DNA of 64,000 nucleotides, taken from the NCBI RefSeq assembly GCF_023243045.1, contig NZ_JALKFX010000009.1, positions 24,908-88,907 of the forward strand, written 5' to 3'. The notes beneath the pieces were generated by a model. The model was not told the origin of the DNA and did no database searches. It worked only from the letters and a program-made list of their open reading frames with translations. The position numbers and the translations under genes are program-made. Shown piece after piece: positions 59,238 to 64,000 of this stretch. This DNA is from Frankia sp. AgB32 (lineage in GTDB: Bacteria > Actinomycetota > Actinomycetes > Frankiales > Frankiaceae). Each line of letters starts with the position of its first letter. Position 1 is the first letter of the stretch.

Positions 59238-59530
59238 AAGTACCGTTGGCGTGGCGCTGGCGGGCGGTGAGGCGCGCCACGCCGAACACCACGGGACGCA
59301 CCCTTTTCACGACCGTGCCCCCGATGCACTAGCCTCGGAGTGCGCCGGGGTGCGGTCGTGGATGGCCCAGCCGTCCGCATATGATCATCCCGGTGGTGGG
59401 GGTGGGCTGGGGACGTCTGGCTACCACCTTCGCTGTGCTGGTAGAGACGTTCCCGCCGCCTGCCCGGCGGCGGCCGAGGCGGCTGGCGGGCCCGTTTGCG
59501 CGGGGTCGGCGGCAGGAAGCGGACGCGACT

Positions 59531-60076
59531 GTGTTCTGCACGAGGTGCGGACAGCAGAACCCGTCCGACGCGCTGTACTGCGCGCGGTGCGGGTCCCCTC
59601 TGGTACGTCCGGGAGAGCCCGTGGCACCGGAGCGGCCCGCCGAACAGACGTCGACGCTGAATCTCGCGGCCGCGCTGTCGGGGATCGAGGGCGACCACGT
59701 CGACGAGTCGACCGAGCGGGACGCGGTTGCCGCTGTCGACGCGCTGCCGCCGGGTTCGGCTCTGCTGGTCGTCAAGCGGGGGCCCAACGCCGGCAGCAGG
59801 TTCCTGCTGGACGCGGACATGACCACCGTCGGCCGGCACCCCGAGAGTGACATCTTCCTCGACGACGTCACGGTCTCCCGTCGGCATGCGGAGTTCCACC
59901 GCTCGCCGTACACCAAGGGATTCTCCGTGCGCGACGTCGGGAGCCTCAACGGCACCTATCTCAACCGCGAGCGGATCGACTCCGCCGAGCTCACCAGCGG
60001 CGACGAGGTACAGATCGGCAAGTTTCGGCTGGTGTTCCTCACCGGCACGAGCTACGGGGGGTCGGCGGCGCGGTGA
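59531..60076 (+). CDS. garA: FHA-domain GarA/OdhI ortholog with N-terminal zinc ribbon
   Basis: 181 residues. From GSALLVVKRGPNAGSRFLLD onward it is nearly identical to mycobacterial GarA as I remember it, including GRHPESDIFLDDVTVSRRHAEF and GSLNGTYLNRE of the FHA fold. GarA controls 2-oxoglutarate metabolism and is switched by kinase phosphorylation of an N-terminal Thr; here EQTSTLNLA is the likely site. The first 25 residues form a zinc ribbon (CTRCG, CARCG) absent from GarA of mycobacteria. GTG at 59531 with AGGAAG upstream. Longer frame from 59381 rejected. The 293 bp before it show no other gene. Confidence 0.9.
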   Translation: MFCTRCGQQNPSDALYCARCGSPLVRPGEPVAPERPAEQTSTLNLAAALSGIEGDHVDESTERDAVAAVDALPPGSALLVVKRGPNAGSRFLLDADMTTVGRHPESDIFLDDVTVSRRHAEFHRSPYTKGFSVRDVGSLNGTYLNRERIDSAELTSGDEVQIGKFRLVFLTGTSYGGSAAR

Positions 60077-60092
60077 TCGGGAAGGTCCACCG

Positions 60093-60866
60093 GTGAGCGG
60101 CTTCGCCGCGGCGGCGCACGCCGCGCGCTCGGGCGTGCCCGGCCGGAGCTCCGCCGGCCCGGGGGCGAAGGTCCTCACCATCGGCCAGGTCATGGAGCGG
60201 CTGCGGGCGGACTTCGACGACATCACCCTGTCGAAGATCCGCTACCTGGAGGCGGAGGGGCTGGTCGAGCCGGCCCGCACGAGCTCCAACTACCGCAAGT
60301 ACTCGGCAGACGACGTGGCGCGCCTGCGGTACGTGCTGCACGCCCAGCGGGAGCGCTTCCTGCCGCTGCGCGTGATCAAGGAGGAGCTGGCGTCGCTGGA
60401 CCGGGGCGAGACCCCGGTGCACCGGCCCGGTCCGCGCCCGCTGCCGCCGAATCCGGGCTCCACCGGCCTCGATGCCATCCTCGGTGCCGAGCGGGTCCGC
60501 ATGTCGCGCCGCGAGCTGCTGGCCGCCGTGGGGCTCGACGAGGAGGACCTGGCCGACCTGGAGCGGCACGGCCTGATCGCGCCGATCGCCGGCGGCGGTT
60601 ACTACGACTCCGACGCCGTGGTGGTCGCCCGGACCGTCGCGCTGCTGGCCGGGCACGGCGTGCAGGCCCGCCATCTGCGAGCGGCGAGGACCGTCGCGGA
60701 CCGTGAGGCTGGTCTCATCGAGGCGGCGACCGCGCCGCTGCGCGGGCAGCGTGGCGCGGACAACTCCGGGCGCCACGCCCAGACCGCCGACGAGCTGGCT
60801 GCCCTCCTGGTCCGCCTGCACGCGGCCCTGCTGCGGTCCCGGCTGGCCGCCACCCGGTCCGGCTGA
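60093..60866 (+). CDS. ftsR: MerR-family regulator, FtsR-like
   Basis: 257 residues. A MerR helix-turn-helix: LTIGQVMERLRADFDD then SKIRYLEAEGLVEPART and YRKYSADDVARLRYVL. Position directly after garA matches FtsR (activator of ftsZ in corynebacteria) and mycobacterial Rv1828. The second half has another winged-helix-like part (SRRELLAAVGLDEEDL). GTG 16 bp after garA. The symbol is by synteny. Confidence 0.85.
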   Translation: MSGFAAAAHAARSGVPGRSSAGPGAKVLTIGQVMERLRADFDDITLSKIRYLEAEGLVEPARTSSNYRKYSADDVARLRYVLHAQRERFLPLRVIKEELASLDRGETPVHRPGPRPLPPNPGSTGLDAILGAERVRMSRRELLAAVGLDEEDLADLERHGLIAPIAGGGYYDSDAVVVARTVALLAGHGVQARHLRAARTVADREAGLIEAATAPLRGQRGADNSGRHAQTADELAALLVRLHAALLRSRLAATRSG

Positions 60867-61088
60867 GGCCGTCCGCGCCGCGCCGAGGCGGGTCTGTGCG
60901 TGGCCGGGCGGCGGCTCATCGTGGCCGGCTGGCGGTGCGCGGTGCCCGGCCGGAACCGCCCTGGTGGGCAGTGGAACCGGTGGGCGCGCTGACGCGGGGC
61001 GGATGCGGGGATACTGTCTCCCCTGTGGGGTTTTCTGGCTCCGGTCACAACATCCCGCCCTGCCCCACCTGCGCGAGGAGGTAGATCG

Positions 61089-61574
61089 GTGCATCGGCTG
61101 GACATCGTCGGCGTGCGAGTCGAGCTTCCGTCGAAGCAGCCGATCGTGCTTCTGAAGGAGGTGGGCGGTGAGCGGTACCTGCCCATCTGGATCGGCGCCG
61201 TTGAGGCCACCGCGATCGCCTTCGCCCAGGAGGGCATCACGACGGCTCGGCCCATGACCCACGACCTGATGCGGGACGTGCTGCGAGCGCTGCAGACGGA
61301 CCTGACCCGGGTGACCATCACCGACCTGCAGGATGGCGTCTTCTTCGCCACCCTGGTGTTCGGCAACGGGGTGGAGGTCTCCGCCCGCCCGTCGGACGCG
61401 ATCGCGCTCGCGATGCGGATGGGCGCGCCGGTCTACGGGGTGGAGGCCGTCCTGGCCGAGGCCGGGATCACCGTCCCGGAGGAGCAGGAACAGGAGCAGG
61501 AGAGCGAGTTGGAGAAGTTCCGGGAGTTCCTGGACACGATCTCCCCGGAGGACTTCAACACGCCCGGTTCCTGA
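61089..61574 (+). CDS. bifunctional nuclease family protein (DUF151)
   Basis: 161 residues. LPIWIGAVEATAIAFAQEG, RPMTHDLMRDVL and RPSDAIALAMRMGAPVY are the family hallmarks. An acidic tail of Glu/Gln repeats follows. Members are described as DNase/RNase; in bacteria the role is unclear. GAGGAGG 7 bp before the GTG supports the start. Confidence 0.92.
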   Translation: MHRLDIVGVRVELPSKQPIVLLKEVGGERYLPIWIGAVEATAIAFAQEGITTARPMTHDLMRDVLRALQTDLTRVTITDLQDGVFFATLVFGNGVEVSARPSDAIALAMRMGAPVYGVEAVLAEAGITVPEEQEQEQESELEKFREFLDTISPEDFNTPGS

Positions 61575-62329
61575 CCTTTGCGGGGCCTTCGCGCGGGTCC
61601 GCTCGCCGGTGGTCGCGCGGGTGGATCCGGCGCTGGACCGGGCTGGGCGCGCCCAGCCGGGCGGCCATGAGGGTGGCGGGCTCGGCTCCGTCGTCCCGTG
61701 GGGTAGCCCTTGGCGCGTCGATATGCGACCGTGAAAGCGCGGCCGCCATGGCAATGTGGCCCATCTCCCATCATCGGGTTCCGCGCGGGCATCCCAGGGT
61801 GCCGCGCCACGATCGCCTCCGGCGCTGCGGCGCGCCGTTTCGGCGGTCGCCGGCGGACACGGGGGCCCCGATCCGGGGGCGACATTCCTCTTTGTCCGAT
61901 GTGTCCTGCGGTGTCCGCTGGACTACAGACACGCCGGCTTAGATCATTGAAGGAACAGCGCGTCCCTCCTACGGTCGGGAGAGCCCGGACCCCGGAGCCA
62001 GCGTCCGCCCGAGACCGTGGCGGACGCGTCAGCGGATGAAGTGCTCCGGCTCTGACCTTGCCGGAGAGGTCGGCCGCCGTGGTGCCCCGCGTGCGCGAGG
62101 CTCGTGACGGTGGCTGGCACCAGGCCACGGGGGTGGTCGCGCTCGCCCGGTGGTAGACCGGGTGATGATCCGCGGCGCAGCCAGCCGCGTCCGGCGCCGA
62201 GCCGGAACGCGGGGCAGCGGTGGAACTGACTCGACCGGACCGGTCCGTGCGTGGCGACGGCACCGGCCGACCGGCCGTCGGGACGGACCCGGATCGATCC
62301 GGAGGATGGGGCTGTGACATGGCGGCGAA
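61575..62329. other. intergenic stretch without supported gene
   Basis: About 755 bp between the nuclease and the second MerR gene. Short frames exist on both strands, but none has a believable ribosome-binding site or protein-like composition. It probably carries the promoter of the MerR gene. Confidence 0.5.
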
Positions 62330-62881
62330 GTGCGTACGACGATGATCGAACAGGGTCACCTCTTCCCCGACGAGATCCCCGAGCCTCCCGGGGACGACGT
62401 CGGGTATCGCGGGCCGACCGCCTGCGCCGCCGCGGGCATCACCTACCGCCAGCTCGACTACTGGGCGCGGACCGCACTGGTCGTGCCCAGCGTTCGCGGC
62501 GCGTCGGGATCCGGTAGCCAGCGGCTCTACTCGTTCCGGGACGTCCTCGTCCTGCGCGTGGTCCGCAAGCTGCTGGAGGCCGGCGTGTCGCTGCAGAACA
62601 TCCGGGTCGCGGTGGAACACCTGCGCACCAGGGGAGTGGCCGACCTGGCGCACCTCACGCTGATCAGCGACGGTTCGACCGTGTACGAGTGCACCTCCGA
62701 CGACCAGGTGATCGATCTGGTCCGCGGCGGCCAGGGCGTGTTCGCCATCGCCGTCGGCCGCGCCCTGCGGGACATGCGCGGGCAGCTCGCCGAGCTGCCC
62801 TGTGAGCGTCCGGGCGAGCCACCCGCGACCCACCCAGGCGACGAGCTGGCCACCCGCCGCACCCGCCGCAGTACCGCCTGA
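62330..62881 (+). CDS. second MerR-family regulator
   Basis: 183 residues from the GTG at 62330; an ATG at 62342 is as likely. MerR domain: GPTACAAAGITYRQLDYWART and LYSFRDVLVLRVVRKLLEAGVSLQNIR. Followed by a domain with LISDGSTVYECTSDDQVIDLVRGGQGVFAI. It closes the garA-ftsR-nuclease-merR block found in actinobacteria. Confidence 0.88.
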   Translation: MRTTMIEQGHLFPDEIPEPPGDDVGYRGPTACAAAGITYRQLDYWARTALVVPSVRGASGSGSQRLYSFRDVLVLRVVRKLLEAGVSLQNIRVAVEHLRTRGVADLAHLTLISDGSTVYECTSDDQVIDLVRGGQGVFAIAVGRALRDMRGQLAELPCERPGEPPATHPGDELATRRTRRSTA

Positions 62882-62900
62882 GAAGCGGCCGGCGAGCCCG

Positions 62901-63530
62901 TCAGGTGCGGCCCTCGGTCTCCTGGGCGTTGCCCAGGGTCGACTCGTACTCGAGCCACTGCGCCCGCAGCACGGGCCAGCCGTCGGCCCGCAGCAGGTCG
63001 ACGACGGCGGGATCGTCGTCCACGACCACCGCGACCTGCCGGTTCGCGCCGAGCTCGCGCAGTTCCGCCCGTTTGAACACCCGCGCCGGGCGCCGGTCGT
63101 CGTCCGGGCGCATCCGCAGCTCGCCCGAGGGCAGCCCCTGCTCACGCAGCCAGCGCGAGGTCGCCTCCCGGGAGCGTTCCGGCCGGCCGGTCAGCCAGAC
63201 CACCTCGTGGTCGAGGGCCAGCCGCCGCACGAGCTCCACGCCCTCGGTGAGAGGTGGGTCCGCCGGGGCGGCGGCGAAGAAGGCGTCCCAGTCCCCGGGC
63301 CAGGAACGCAGGTACTGGAGCCGGTGCCGGACGTCGGCCACCACCCCGTCCACGTCGATGACCGCGAGCGGCCGCTGCGCCGGAATCGGCGCGCCGCGCC
63401 GGGTTCCGCCGGCGCCTGGTGCCGTGCCGCCGCCGGCGGGGGTGCCGCCGGTGCTCGCGGCCAGGCGGTCGAGGCCCGTCGCCGTGCTGCCTGTCGCCGT
63501 GCTGCGTGCCGCGTCAGCCGCGTCCGTCAC
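62901..63530 (-). CDS. HAD-superfamily phosphatase-like protein
   Basis: 209 residues. AVIDVDGVVADVRHRLQYL gives the DxD nucleophile motif, WLTGRPERSREATSRWL motif II, and VAVVVDDDPAVVDLL motif IV. It resembles the phosphatase half of polynucleotide kinases. About 50 disordered residues precede the domain. GGGAGG 7 bp before the GTG at 63530 sets the start; the frame to 63875 is spurious. Convergent with the MerR gene. The last 470 bp of the window show no gene. Confidence 0.85.
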   Translation of the reverse strand: MTDAADAARSTATGSTATGLDRLAASTGGTPAGGGTAPGAGGTRRGAPIPAQRPLAVIDVDGVVADVRHRLQYLRSWPGDWDAFFAAAPADPPLTEGVELVRRLALDHEVVWLTGRPERSREATSRWLREQGLPSGELRMRPDDDRRPARVFKRAELRELGANRQVAVVVDDDPAVVDLLRADGWPVLRAQWLEYESTLGNAQETEGRT

Positions 63531-64000
63531 GAGATTGCCTCCCCGGGTGGGCTTCCGCCCCGCTGTCCCCTCGTCGTCCCGACCCTGGCATCTTCTGCCG
63601 GATGGTGCTGGTCCGCGGCACTGGCCGGGAGGGGACGTGATCGATGTTCGGGCCGCGCTCACCTCAAGGTCATGCGCCAGCGAAACGCACGTGACCCCTC
63701 GACGTCCTGTCGGTTCGTTCACAGGTGGTCCCACCGTGGTCGACGCCGCGGCCCTCGCCGCCCGAACGGGCGGGCCGTCCGACCCGTAGGCGCGTTCTGG
63801 GATGTTTGCCCGTGCGAACGTGTCATGGTCGAGTGTGGACCGCGCCGGGTGTGGATCATGTGGTGTGTGGGTCATGGAGGTCTGGGAGTTCCGGCGGTCC
63901 CGCGGACGTCCGGGGCGCCCGTGAATCTCGTTGACGCGTGGTCGCCCGTGGGCACGTGGTCGGGCGGCGCGGGGTGGGACGCGAGGACGAAGGTCGTCGA

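Overview
The window is a very GC-rich chromosomal segment. Its gene order, GTG start use, four-base stop/start overlaps and in-frame minisatellites point to an actinobacterium. I think a Frankia-like organism most likely, but that rests on remembered gene order and not on any search.

Left part (1-18.6 kb), mostly ordinary chromosome. The isoleucyl-tRNA synthetase gene runs off the left edge on the minus strand, behind a recognisable T-box leader. Divergent from it is an lspA-rluD-membrane protein run. Then come a DUF6308-like gene, an ABC exporter pair, a DUF2567-like membrane protein, a Lon substrate-binding-domain protein, a zinc metalloprotease with a C-terminal repeat propeller, a NIF3-family protein, a coiled-coil zinc-ribbon protein, an RNase H/phosphatase fusion, and a ribbon-helix-helix regulator with a DUF4097 gene. 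The regulator's promoter is covered by five near-identical 8-bp palindromes and seems to give a leaderless transcript.

Accessory island (about 18.6-31.0 kb). First comes a minus-strand pair that looks like an orphan polymorphic-toxin C-terminus with its immunity protein. A plus-strand cassette follows: an SNF2-type helicase with a C-terminal DUF3883/PD-(D/E)XK-like domain, a DUF1643 protein, a DUF1156 zinc-ribbon DNA methyltransferase, and a DUF499 ATPase carrying an N-terminal Swt1-type HEPN domain with an intact RxxxxH RNase motif. I read this as a phage-defence system of the restriction-modification/abortive-infection kind. The DUF1156/DUF499/helicase core is a known predicted defence association. 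The HEPN fusion plus DUF1643 is the part that may be new. The island ends beside the 3' end of the RNase P RNA gene.

Right part (31-64 kb), conserved actinobacterial blocks. These are rnpB, a LapA-like protein, a long receptor serine/threonine kinase, a GlsB-like protein, a metallo-beta-lactamase hydrolase, and parA-(degenerate M50)-scpA-scpB-rluB-tyrA-cmk-plsC-der. A uridine-kinase-like gene and tRNA-Pro(GGG) follow, then an Asp/Lys-rich surface protein divergent from a sortase, and an NlpC/P60 hydrolase behind a probable cyclic-di-AMP (ydaO-type) riboswitch. The last block is CDP-alcohol phosphatidyltransferase, sugar-1-P nucleotidyltransferase/phosphomannomutase fusion, DUF881-sbp-DUF881, gcvH, garA, ftsR-like MerR, bifunctional nuclease and a second MerR, with a minus-strand HAD-type gene at the end.

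Start codons were chosen from ribosome-binding sites, overlaps and family N-termini. All family calls are by eye.
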